This document shows positions 8,489 through 16,446 of a stretch of 64,000 nt of DNA, piece by piece. Source of the DNA: Bradyrhizobium agreste (GTDB taxonomy: Bacteria; Pseudomonadota; Alphaproteobacteria; Rhizobiales; Xanthobacteraceae). How positions within the stretch are numbered: position 1 is the first letter of the stretch; each line of letters begins with the position of its first letter. Under the pieces are notes generated by a model that searched no databases, had not been told where the DNA came from, and saw only the letters and a program-made list of their open reading frames with translations. The position numbers and the translations under genes are program-made. The stretch is taken from contig NZ_JACCHP010000024.1 of the NCBI RefSeq assembly GCF_016031625.1, positions 31,650 through 95,649 on the forward strand, read 5' to 3'.

Positions 8489-9874
8489 GTGAAATCCAAG
8501 GTTATCGGCGCAATCACACTGGCGGTCGCTGCAGCTGGGCTGTTTGCAGCCGCGGCACCCGCCTTTGCGCAGCAAAAGACGATTACGGTTTGGTGGGTCA
8601 AGGGCTTTTACAAGTCCGAGGACGAAGCGCTCGCCGAGACGATCAAGAAGTTTGAAGCCAAGACCGGCATCAAGGTCGAATTGTCGCAGTACGCGATCCA
8701 GGACATGATTCCGAAGACGGTCGCGGCGCTCGATGCCGGCACCGTGCCCGACGTCGCCTATTCCGACAGCTACGACGTGCAGGTACAGGGCAAATGGGCC
8801 TATGAGGGCAAGCTCGAGGACCTCACCGACGTCATGGAGCCGATCAAGGGCCGTTTCGTCCAGAACACGCTCGATGCCTCGATCCTCTACAACGACGTCG
8901 CCAAGAAGAAGTCTTATTACGGCTTTCCGCTGAAGCAGCAGAGCATGCACGTCCAGATCTGGAACGACATGCTGGAGAAGGCCGGCTTCAAGCAGAGCGA
9001 CATCCCGAACGATTGGACGGGCTACTGGACGTTCTGGTGCGACAAGGTGCAGCCGGCGATCCGCAAGGCGACCGGCCAGCGCATTTACGCCGTCGGCCAG
9101 CCGATGGGCGTGGAATCCACCGACTCCTTCCAGTCGTTCTACACCTTCATGGACGCCTACCACGTCAAACTGGTCGATGACGACGGCAAGCTACTGGTGG
9201 ACGATCCCACGGTTCGCGAGAACCTGATCAAGGCGATGAAGGACTATACCGACACTTACATCAAGGGCTGCACCCCGCCCTCCTCGACCACCTGGAAGGA
9301 TCCCGACAACAACGTCGCGTTCCACAACAAGACGATCGTGATGACCCATAACTTCACGATCTCGATCGCGGCGAAATGGTTCGAGGATTCCCAGAACCAG
9401 AACCTCACGCCGGAACAACGGGAGGCCGGCAAGAAGGCTTACGAGCAGGACATCATCACGGCGTCGTTCCCGAAGGCGCCGGATGGCTCGACCATCCGCT
9501 ACCGCTCCGATGTCAAGACCGGACTGGTCTTCACCGCGGCCAAGAACAAGGCCGAGGCCAAGCAGTTCATCAGCTTCCTGCTGCAGGAAGAGAACGTCCG
9601 TCCCTACATCGAGGGCGCGCTCGGCCGCTGGTTCCCGGTGACGAAGGAAAGCCAGGAAAGCCCGTTCTGGCAGGCTGACAAGCACCGCAAGGCGGTCTAC
9701 GCCCAGTTCAAGGGCGGCACCGCGGCGTTCGACTTCACCAAGAACTGGAAGTTCACGATTCTCAACAACGAGAACGTGTGGGCGAAGGCGATGAACCGCG
9801 TGGTCAGCGAGAAGGTTCCCGTCGACAAGGCCGTCGACGAGTTGATCGCCCGCATCAAGCAGGTCGCGGGCTAA
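8489..9874 (+). CDS. Sugar ABC transporter, extracellular solute-binding protein
   Basis: A 461-residue family 1 periplasmic binding protein. A signal peptide of about 29 residues ends at AAPAFAQ, then the mature protein starts KTITVWWVKGFYKSEDEAL, a typical cluster-1 opening. The GTG at 8489 has AGGGAG seven bases before it. It is the first gene of a carbohydrate-type importer with the two permeases that follow after a repeat-filled gap. No ATPase belongs to this operon, so it probably shares an MsmK/UgpC-like ATPase encoded elsewhere. The sugar or polyol is not predictable. Confidence 0.88.
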   Translation: MKSKVIGAITLAVAAAGLFAAAAPAFAQQKTITVWWVKGFYKSEDEALAETIKKFEAKTGIKVELSQYAIQDMIPKTVAALDAGTVPDVAYSDSYDVQVQGKWAYEGKLEDLTDVMEPIKGRFVQNTLDASILYNDVAKKKSYYGFPLKQQSMHVQIWNDMLEKAGFKQSDIPNDWTGYWTFWCDKVQPAIRKATGQRIYAVGQPMGVESTDSFQSFYTFMDAYHVKLVDDDGKLLVDDPTVRENLIKAMKDYTDTYIKGCTPPSSTTWKDPDNNVAFHNKTIVMTHNFTISIAAKWFEDSQNQNLTPEQREAGKKAYEQDIITASFPKAPDGSTIRYRSDVKTGLVFTAAKNKAEAKQFISFLLQEENVRPYIEGALGRWFPVTKESQESPFWQADKHRKAVYAQFKGGTAAFDFTKNWKFTILNNENVWAKAMNRVVSEKVPVDKAVDELIARIKQVAG

Positions 9875-9885
9875 GGTCCATCCCT

Positions 9886-10038
9886 CCCTCTCCCCGTTCT
9901 TACGGGGAGAGGGTCGGGGTGAGGGCTCTATCCGCGAGTTGTGCGCGTCGTGAGTCCTGTACCCCCTCACCCGGATTGCGCCGGACGATGCTTCGCATCG
10001 CCGGGGCAATCCGACCTCTCCCCGCAAGCGGGGAGAGG
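9886..10038. repeat. Mosaic of extragenic palindromes between binding protein and permease genes
   Basis: Two palindromic modules lie in the operon gap. The first pairs CCCTCTCCCCG (9886-9896) with CGGGGAGAGGG (9903-9913). The second, 9962-10038, contains CACCCGGATTGC and GCAATCC arms plus CCTCTCCCCGC/GCGGGGAGAGG. This layout is like the dispersed palindromic elements abundant in Bradyrhizobium. In the transcript they would fold into stable hairpins and may protect the binding-protein mRNA or reduce read-through into the permeases. Confidence 0.75.
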
Positions 10039-10065
10039 TTTTAGATTTGAAAGAGTTTCGAAAGA

Positions 10066-10938
10066 ATGGCGATCACGCTCTCTGGCGATCAGGCTATCCC
10101 CGGCCCGCCCCTGTCGTCGCGGCTGACCCCGGCGCAGGTCTGGGGCATCATCCTGCTCGCGCCCTATCTGCTGGTCTTCCTTGCGTTCGTCGTCTATCCC
10201 GTCTGCTACGGGCTGTGGCTGGCGCGCGACCCGTCGAACTATGTCGCACTGTACAACGACCCGATCTTCGCGCGCGCCGCCATCAACACGCTGATCTTCT
10301 TGATCATCGGCATCAACATCAAGATGCTGATCGCGCTGTTCCTGTCCGGCTTCTTCGCGCAGCAGCGCACCTGGATCAGATGGCTTTCGGTGATCTTCAT
10401 CCTGCCGTGGGCGGTGCCGTCGATCCCGACCATCCTGTCGGTGCGATTCATGCTCAATCCCGAATGGGGCGTGGTCAACCACCTCATCTTCTCCTTCACC
10501 GGCGATGACGGCCCGAATTGGCTTAACGATCCGACTGTGGCGCTGGCCATGGCCATCGGCGTGCACATCTGGAAGTCGCTGCCGTTCTGGACTCTGATCC
10601 TGATCACCGGCCGTCTCGCGATCCCACACGACCTGTTCGAGGCCGCGGAGGTCGACGGCGCCAGCTGGTGGCAGAAATTCCGCTACATCACCTGGCCGTC
10701 GATGCAGACGCTCTACGTCACCTGCACGCTGCTCTCGATGATCTGGACGCTGGGCGATTTCAACAGCGTCTACCTGCTCACCGGCGGGGGACCTGCCGAC
10801 CTCACACACGTGCTGGCGACGCTCGGCATCCGCTATCTCCGGCTCGACCAGCTCTCGCTCGCGATGGCATCCATCGTCTGTGCGATGCCGTTCGTCCTGC
10901 CACTGGTTTACTTCATGATGAAACGGTTGTCGCGATGA
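10066..10938 (+). CDS. Sugar ABC transporter permease (MalF-like)
   Basis: A 290-residue inner-membrane permease with six predicted helices, beginning with the hydrophobic segment WGIILLAPYLLVFLAFVVYP. The EAA-type cytoplasmic loop that contacts the ATPase is visible as LFEAAEVDGASWWQKFRYIT, the CUT1 family pattern. It follows the solute-binding gene and overlaps the next permease by four bases (ATGA), so the two are translationally coupled. Confidence 0.87.
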   Translation: MAITLSGDQAIPGPPLSSRLTPAQVWGIILLAPYLLVFLAFVVYPVCYGLWLARDPSNYVALYNDPIFARAAINTLIFLIIGINIKMLIALFLSGFFAQQRTWIRWLSVIFILPWAVPSIPTILSVRFMLNPEWGVVNHLIFSFTGDDGPNWLNDPTVALAMAIGVHIWKSLPFWTLILITGRLAIPHDLFEAAEVDGASWWQKFRYITWPSMQTLYVTCTLLSMIWTLGDFNSVYLLTGGGPADLTHVLATLGIRYLRLDQLSLAMASIVCAMPFVLPLVYFMMKRLSR

Positions 10939-11786
10939 AGCTCCCCTCTCTCCGTGACGTCGCCACGGAAGCGCGGCTGCTGCTGATCGGCATTCCCGTC
11001 TTCCTGTGGACGATGATCCCGATCTACCACATGTTCCTGTTCGCGATCTCTCCGAAGGAGGACGCGTTCTCGGGCAAGCTGTGGCCGGACCATCCGACGC
11101 TGCACAACTTCGAGATCGTGTTCAAGCAGCAGCACTATTTCCTGCGCGATTTCTACGTCCAGTTCTGGAATTCGACGCTGATCGCGGTCTCTGTCGGCGT
11201 GCTGACGCTGCTCATCGCGACCGCAGCCGCGTTCTCGATCTCGCGGCTGAAGGTGCCGGGCGGACGCGCGGTGCTGAACCTCGCGCTGTTCACCTATTTC
11301 ATTCCGGCGGCGTTCCTCGCGGTGCCGATGTATCGCACCATGGGCAATTACGGCCTGCTCAACAATCACTGGTCGCTGATCCTGGCCATGGTGACGATTG
11401 CGAGCCCCTACGCGATCTGGGTGCTGAAGCAGGCCTCGGACAAGCTGCCGGTGGAGCTGGACGAGGCCGCGGTGATGGACGGCGCCACCACGCTGCAGAT
11501 CTTCCGCCTGGTCTACCTGCCGCTGATGATGCCCTCGCTGGTCGCGATCGGCACCTATGCCGTGCTGCTGGCCTGGAACGAATATCTCTACGCGTTCCTG
11601 CTGCTGTCGAACGACCGCGAGATCACCCTCCCCGTCGCGCTCGGCAACTTCCTCGCCGCCGACGACTCGCCGTGGGAGCTGCTGATGACCACCGGCTTCA
11701 TCTACGCGCTGCCGCCGGCCGCGGTCTATTACGCCTTCCGCCGCTACATGGTGGGCGGGCTCACGGCGGGTGCGGTGAAGTCCTGA
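10935..11786 (+). CDS. Sugar ABC transporter permease (MalG-like)
   Basis: A 283-residue permease, second half of the importer channel. The EAA loop reads LDEAAVMDGATTLQIFRLVYLP, typical of MalG-type CUT1 permeases, and the C-terminus ends in a short basic tail. The start ATG overlaps the stop of the upstream permease. The frame is open much further upstream but that part is out-of-phase overlap with the previous gene. It ends just before a large palindromic repeat that separates it from the convergent polyamine-type operon. Confidence 0.87.
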   Translation: MKLPSLRDVATEARLLLIGIPVFLWTMIPIYHMFLFAISPKEDAFSGKLWPDHPTLHNFEIVFKQQHYFLRDFYVQFWNSTLIAVSVGVLTLLIATAAAFSISRLKVPGGRAVLNLALFTYFIPAAFLAVPMYRTMGNYGLLNNHWSLILAMVTIASPYAIWVLKQASDKLPVELDEAAVMDGATTLQIFRLVYLPLMMPSLVAIGTYAVLLAWNEYLYAFLLLSNDREITLPVALGNFLAADDSPWELLMTTGFIYALPPAAVYYAFRRYMVGGLTAGAVKS

Positions 11787-11791
11787 TGGCA

Positions 11792-11869
11792 GTCATTCCG
11801 GGGCGCGCACAGCGCGAACCCGGAATCTCGAGATTCCGGGTTCGATGCTGCGCATCGCCCCGGAATGAC
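11792..11869. repeat. Extragenic palindrome between convergent operons, probable bidirectional terminator
   Basis: A near-perfect 78-base palindrome: GTCATTCCGGGGCG at the left pairs with CGCCCCGGAATGAC at the right, with an inner pair around CCCGGAATCTCGAGATTCCGGG. It belongs to a widespread Bradyrhizobium-type repeat and sits exactly between the converging ends of two operons (6 and 8 bases away), where it can end transcription both ways. Confidence 0.75.
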
Positions 11870-11877
11870 ACCTTGTG

Positions 11878-12690
11878 CTAAAGCGGCGCCGCGCTCTCGC
11901 CCTGCGAGCTCGACAGCTTCGAGGCGAGCGAGGCGATGACGATGACGACGGCGATCAGGGCGATCACCAGCGTGCAGATCGCGTTGATCTCGGGCTTCAC
12001 GCCGAGCCGCACCTCCGAATAGATGCGGATCGGCAGCGTCGCCGAGCCCGGGCCGGTGGTGAAGCTCGCGATCACGAGATCGTCGAGCGACAGCGTGAAC
12101 GCCAGCATCCAGCCGGCGACGATCGCCGGCGCGATCAGCGGCAGCGTCACGGCGACGAACGCTCGCACCGGATCGCAGCCGAGATCCATCGCCGCCTCCT
12201 CCAGCGAGCGATCGAGCGAGCCGAGGCGCGACTGCACGACCACCGCGACGAAGCACATGGTCAGCGTGGTGTGGGCGATCGTCACCGTCCAAAAACCGCG
12301 CTCGGCGTTCAGCGCGACGAACAGCAAGAGCAGCGACAATCCCGTTATCACCTCCGGCATCACCAGCGGGGCGTAGAGCATGCCCGAGAACAGTGTGCGG
12401 CCGCGAAATCGTTCACCGCGCGACAGCGCCACCGCTGCCAGGGTGCCGAGCAACGTCGCGATGGTCGCGGAGGCGACCGCGACCCGCAGGCTCATCCAGG
12501 CGGCCTCGATCATGGCGCGGTCATTGAAGAACTCATGATACCAGCGCAGCGACCAGCCGCCCCACACCGTCACCAGGCGCGAGGCGTTGAAGGAATAGAG
12601 CACGAGGATCAGGATCGGCAAATAGAGGAAGGCCAGCCCGAATGCCAGCGAGGCGATGTTGAAGCGGGACAGGCCGGAGACCTTGCGCAT
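11878..12690 (-). CDS. potI: Spermidine/putrescine-type ABC permease (PotC/PotI-like)
   Basis: A 270-residue permease with about six helices. The start SRFNIASLAFGLAFLYLPIL and the EAA loop LEEAAMDLGCDPVRAFVAVT with ITGLSLLLLFVAL are typical of the POTC/PotI subfamily. The frame continues upstream to 12792, but the ATG at 12690 gives the family N-terminus. It is the last gene of a three-gene ATPase-permease-permease operon on the minus strand, starting four bases after the preceding permease's stop. Confidence 0.85.
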   Translation of the reverse strand: MRKVSGLSRFNIASLAFGLAFLYLPILILVLYSFNASRLVTVWGGWSLRWYHEFFNDRAMIEAAWMSLRVAVASATIATLLGTLAAVALSRGERFRGRTLFSGMLYAPLVMPEVITGLSLLLLFVALNAERGFWTVTIAHTTLTMCFVAVVVQSRLGSLDRSLEEAAMDLGCDPVRAFVAVTLPLIAPAIVAGWMLAFTLSLDDLVIASFTTGPGSATLPIRIYSEVRLGVKPEINAICTLVIALIAVVIVIASLASKLSSSQGESAAPL

Positions 12691-12694
12691 TGCG

Positions 12695-13609
12695 CTATCT
12701 TCCCTGTTCCAGCTGCCGCTTCTGCAGCCGCTCGTACAGCAAGAGCGGCACCAGCAGCACGACCAGCAGCACGATCGCCGCAGCGGAGGCAACCGGCCAG
12801 TCCTTGTTGGTGAAGAATTCGAGCCACAGGGTCTGGCCGATCATCAGCGCGTTGGAGCCGGCCAGAAGGTCGGGAATCACGAACTCGCCGACGATCGGGA
12901 TGAAGCACAAGAGCACACCGGCGCCGACGCCGGGCAGCGACAGCGGGAAGGTGACGAGCCAGAACACCTGCCAGGGTGGCGCGCCGAGATCGGAGGCCGC
13001 CTCTTCCAGAGCCGGCTCCATCTTGGCGAGCGTCGCGTAGAGCGGCAGGATCATGAACGGCAAATAGGAATAGACGATGCCGATATACATCGCGGTATCG
13101 GTGGAGAGCCACACCACGGGCTGGCTGACCAGATGCAGCGCGAGCAGGATCTGGTTCAGCAAGCCGTCGTGCTGAAGGATGTTGATCCAGGCATAGATGC
13201 GGATCAGGAACGAGGTCCAGAACGGCACGATCACCAATACCATCGCCACCGCCTGCCAGCGCTTCGGCAGCCGCGCCATGCCGTAGGCGATGGGATAGCC
13301 GATCAGGAGCAGCAGCGCGGTGGCGGTGATGGCGACGGTGAGGCTGCGGACATAGGCAAAGACGTAAATGTCGTCGGAGCCGAGCAGCCTGAAATTGCCG
13401 ACCGATAGCGCGGCAAAGGCCGCCTTCAGTGTGTCCCATCCGGCCGTCAGGTCGAACACCGGTTCATAGGGCGGCTGCGCAATCGCGGTCTGCGACAGGC
13501 TGATCTTGAGCACGAAGCCGAACGGCACCAGGAAGAACAGCACCATCCAGACATAGGGCGCGATCGCTGCGAAGCGCGCCGGCCTTGCGAAGATGCGGCG
13601 CGAGCTCAT
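12695..13609 (-). CDS. potH: Spermidine/putrescine-type ABC permease (PotB/PotH-like)
   Basis: A 304-residue permease with the EAA loop LEEAASDLGAPPWQVFWLVT and the hydrophobic core PFWTSFLIRIYAWINIL that is characteristic of PotB/PotH. Its ATG overlaps the stop codon of the upstream ATPase (four-base overlap), so expression is coupled. The in-frame extension to 13627 is less likely. It forms the channel with the next permease. Confidence 0.86.
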   Translation of the reverse strand: MSSRRIFARPARFAAIAPYVWMVLFFLVPFGFVLKISLSQTAIAQPPYEPVFDLTAGWDTLKAAFAALSVGNFRLLGSDDIYVFAYVRSLTVAITATALLLLIGYPIAYGMARLPKRWQAVAMVLVIVPFWTSFLIRIYAWINILQHDGLLNQILLALHLVSQPVVWLSTDTAMYIGIVYSYLPFMILPLYATLAKMEPALEEAASDLGAPPWQVFWLVTFPLSLPGVGAGVLLCFIPIVGEFVIPDLLAGSNALMIGQTLWLEFFTNKDWPVASAAAIVLLVVLLVPLLLYERLQKRQLEQGR

Positions 13610-14778
13610 GATTGCAGCACCACGCAATCATCCGGCGTGAACCAGGCGACGACATGCTGGTTCAGGCCGTAGGCGTCGACGTCGAGCCGCGCGCTGTTGG
13701 CGACCGACGCCTGCAACGTCCCGCCGGTGTCGAGCTTCACCTTGTAGGTGGTGGTGCCGCCGAGATAGCAGATGTCGGCGATCACGCCGTCGAGGCTGTT
13801 GATCGCCGTCTCACGACCGGCCTCGCTGACCGGGCCGCGCCGCGACAGCTTGACCTTCTCGGGGCGAATCGCGACCGCCAGTTTTCCAGTGCCGACGGCC
13901 TCGCGCGGCTCGGCCACCACCAGCGTTCCCGCATCACGCGTGCCGATCACCAGACGATGACCGTCGCGCAACTTGGTCTCACCGTCGAACAGATTGACGT
14001 CGCCGACGAACTCGGCGATCCAGCGCGAGCGCGGCGCCTCGTAGAGCTCGCGGGGGCTCGCGACCTGGGCGAGCTTGCCTGATTTCATCACCCCGATTCT
14101 ATCAGCCATCGTCATCGCCTCCTCCTGGTCGTGGGTGACGATGATGAAGGTCATGCCAAGCCGCCGCTGCAGCTCCATCAGCTCGGCCTGCGTGTTTTCG
14201 CGCAACTTTTTGTCGAGGGCTGCAAGAGGCTCGTCGAGCAGCAGGAGCTGCGGCCGGCGCGCCAGGGCGCGGGCCAGCGCCACGCGCTGGCGCTGACCGC
14301 CGGACAGCTGGTCCGGCTTGCGCTTTTCCAATCCTTCGAGCTTGACCAGCGCGACCATCTCCGCCACGCGCGTGGCGATGTCGGCACGCGGCATGCCGGC
14401 GCGCTTCAGGCCGAAGGCGATGTTGTCACGCACCGACAGATGCGGGAACAGCGCATAGTTCTGGAACATCATGTTGATCGGGCGCTCATGCGGCAGCGCC
14501 TGCGCGATGTCCTTGCCGCCGAGCAGGATGCGCCCCTCGTCCGGCGCCTCGAAGCCAGCGAGCATGCGCAAGAGCGTGGTCTTGCCGCAGCCGCTCGGGC
14601 CGAGCAGCGCGAAGAACTCACCGGCCTTGATATCGAGCGACACGCCGTCGACGGCGCGGAACGTGCCAAAGGTCTTGGCGACACCCTCGATGCGCAGCAG
14701 CGGCTGGCCGGCCGCCGGACATGCATCTCCGCCAGCCGGTTCAGCCGCAACGTTCGTTCCGGGCAATTCTTCCGCCAT
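13606..14778 (-). CDS. potG: Spermidine/putrescine-type ABC transporter ATP-binding protein
   Basis: A 390-residue ATPase. Walker A GPSGCGKTT, Q-loop MMFQNYALFPHLSV, signature LSGGQRQRVALARAL, Walker B LLLLDEPLAALD and the H-loop VTHDQEEA are all intact; a TOBE domain follows (AIRPEKVKLSRRG). This length and order match PotG/PotA. It is the first gene of a potG-potH-potI set. No PotF-like binding protein is next to it; the following gene is a GlpD-like oxidoreductase instead. ATG at 14778 has AGGG just upstream; TTG at 14790 is possible. Confidence 0.88.
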   Translation of the reverse strand: MAEELPGTNVAAEPAGGDACPAAGQPLLRIEGVAKTFGTFRAVDGVSLDIKAGEFFALLGPSGCGKTTLLRMLAGFEAPDEGRILLGGKDIAQALPHERPINMMFQNYALFPHLSVRDNIAFGLKRAGMPRADIATRVAEMVALVKLEGLEKRKPDQLSGGQRQRVALARALARRPQLLLLDEPLAALDKKLRENTQAELMELQRRLGMTFIIVTHDQEEAMTMADRIGVMKSGKLAQVASPRELYEAPRSRWIAEFVGDVNLFDGETKLRDGHRLVIGTRDAGTLVVAEPREAVGTGKLAVAIRPEKVKLSRRGPVSEAGRETAINSLDGVIADICYLGGTTTYKVKLDTGGTLQASVANSARLDVDAYGLNQHVVAWFTPDDCVVLQS

Positions 14779-14830
14779 GATCCCTGCCAACCCCGATTCC
14801 GCCGCACGCTAGCGGCCGATCGTGTTTAGC

Positions 14831-16309
14831 TCAACCGGTTCGGGATGAATCGTTCACACCCGCCATGAACGCCGCCAGCGCCTCATGGTCCGCCGCGGCC
14901 ATGGTCAGGCCCAGCTTGGAGCGCCGCCACAGAACGTCATCCGGAAAACGCGCCCATTCGCGGGTCATGAGATAGCGCACTTCGGCGCCGGTCAGTCCGG
15001 GGCCGAAGGCGGGGCCAAGCTCTTCGCGTGTCCTTGCTTCGCCGAGCACGGCCGGCAATCGCGAGCCATAGGCCGCGACCAGGCGCTGGGCTTCCGGCTC
15101 CGACAGAAATCGCCAGCGCTCGCGTGCAAGGTCGACCTCGGTGTCGAAACGGTCCCAGGCGAAATCTCCACCCGGCAGCGCTGCGCCGGCGGTCCAGGGC
15201 GGCGACATCGGGTAGAACGGCGTCAGCTTCGTCACCGCCCGCTCGGCGCGCCGGCGCGAGGTGGTGACGTCGCCGCCGAAGATCGTGATCAGCGGCGCCT
15301 TGCGCCGGCGCGCGTGGAACAGGGTTGTGCCCTCGCGTTGCCGCGCGGACGCCAGCCTCAAATTGACGCCGGAGACCGTCCGGACCACGTCGGTTGGGAC
15401 CACCCGCTCGCGGAAGTAGCGGCTCGCCGCTTCGCAGAGATAAGAGACGTCGGCCCCTCGCATCGCCACGATAGCGGGATCGCCGGTGAACTCGTGCGTG
15501 ACCGTGCCGATCAGCGTGAACGCGCGCTCGAACGGGCTTGCGAAGATCAGCCGGCCGTCGCTGTTCTGGAAGACGTAGACGTTATCTGAATCGAACAGCC
15601 TGGGCACGATGATCTGGCTCATCTGCACGGCCGTCACGGCGGGCTGCGGCTGGCGCAGGACCGTCTCCGCGACGATCGAGGTCCAGCCGCCACTGGTATT
15701 GGCCAACGCCCTTGCAGTGATGGAGCGGCGATGGCCGCGATCGACCACGGCGAGCCGCCAGATGTCGGTTCGGTCGGCGCGCACGCAGCGTGCCCCGGTC
15801 CAGATCGCCGCGCCGCGCTCGGCGGCGTCCAGCGCCGTGAGCACGACAAGGCGGGAATCGTCGACGATGCAGTCCGAATATTCGAACGCCGTGCCGAACG
15901 GGCGTTTCAGCGCATTGCCGACCGGGTGATGGGTGATGTCGAGGGTCGCCGAGCCGGGCAGGCCGCTCCGGCCCGCGAGGCCGTCATAGAGCAACAGGCC
16001 GGCGCGCAGCAGCCAGGGTGGACGCTCGTCGGCATGCGCAGGAATCACGAAACGCATCGGCCGAACCAGATGCGGTGCGATCCGGAGCCAGGTCCGGCGC
16101 TCGGCCAGGGCCCGGCGCACACGCCAGAAGCCACGGCGCTCCAGCGCCGAGAGATCGCCGTGGATCAGCCGCGGTGTGGCCGACGACGCCGCGCCTGCGA
16201 GATCGCCCTGCTCGAACAGGATCACCCGCAAGCCGCGGCCCGCCGCATCGCGGGCGATGCTGACGCCGTTCAGGCCGCCGCCGATGATCGCGAGGTCGTA
16301 GTCCGCCAT
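14831..16309 (-). CDS. FAD-dependent glycerol-3-phosphate dehydrogenase (GlpD)-like protein
   Basis: A 492-residue flavoprotein. The dinucleotide-binding motif IIGGGLNGVSIARDAAGRG at the start, then SSATPRLIHGDL and the C-terminal helical domain (LTGAEVRYLMTREWARFPDDVLWRRSKLGL), are the GlpD layout. The substrate-region motif reads TVSGVNLRLAS rather than the usual SYAGVRPL, so it may use a different substrate. The in-frame extension to 16393 runs through repeat sequence and is rejected in favour of the ATG at 16309. It lies 41 bases upstream, in transcription order, of no ABC gene: it begins before the potG operon on the same strand and may be read with it. Confidence 0.75.
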   Translation of the reverse strand: MADYDLAIIGGGLNGVSIARDAAGRGLRVILFEQGDLAGAASSATPRLIHGDLSALERRGFWRVRRALAERRTWLRIAPHLVRPMRFVIPAHADERPPWLLRAGLLLYDGLAGRSGLPGSATLDITHHPVGNALKRPFGTAFEYSDCIVDDSRLVVLTALDAAERGAAIWTGARCVRADRTDIWRLAVVDRGHRRSITARALANTSGGWTSIVAETVLRQPQPAVTAVQMSQIIVPRLFDSDNVYVFQNSDGRLIFASPFERAFTLIGTVTHEFTGDPAIVAMRGADVSYLCEAASRYFRERVVPTDVVRTVSGVNLRLASARQREGTTLFHARRRKAPLITIFGGDVTTSRRRAERAVTKLTPFYPMSPPWTAGAALPGGDFAWDRFDTEVDLARERWRFLSEPEAQRLVAAYGSRLPAVLGEARTREELGPAFGPGLTGAEVRYLMTREWARFPDDVLWRRSKLGLTMAAADHEALAAFMAGVNDSSRTG

Positions 16310-16322
16310 GAAGCCGTCGAAT

Positions 16323-16446
16323 GGGAGCGAAGCGCTCCCATCACTAGAGCCATTTCCGTTCCGATGAAATCGGAACGGTGGCTCGAGATTCATATTCTGA
16401 CGCGTTTTCTTGACGCGAACCGGTGTCCACTTCGCTCGAAAACGCT
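16323..16446. repeat. Dispersed intergenic repeat upstream of the GlpD-like gene
   Basis: Three palindromic pieces lie in this 124-base gap: GGGAGCGAAGCGCTCCC (16324-16340), a CCGTTCCGAT...ATCGGAACGG hairpin (16357-16378), and a segment 16397-16446 with GCGTTTTC at one end and GAAAACGC at the other flanking GAACCGGTGTCCACTTCGC. The last matches a motif seen many times between rhizobial genes. It may fold as an RNA or act as a terminator for the GGDEF-EAL... direction is unclear. Confidence 0.6.
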
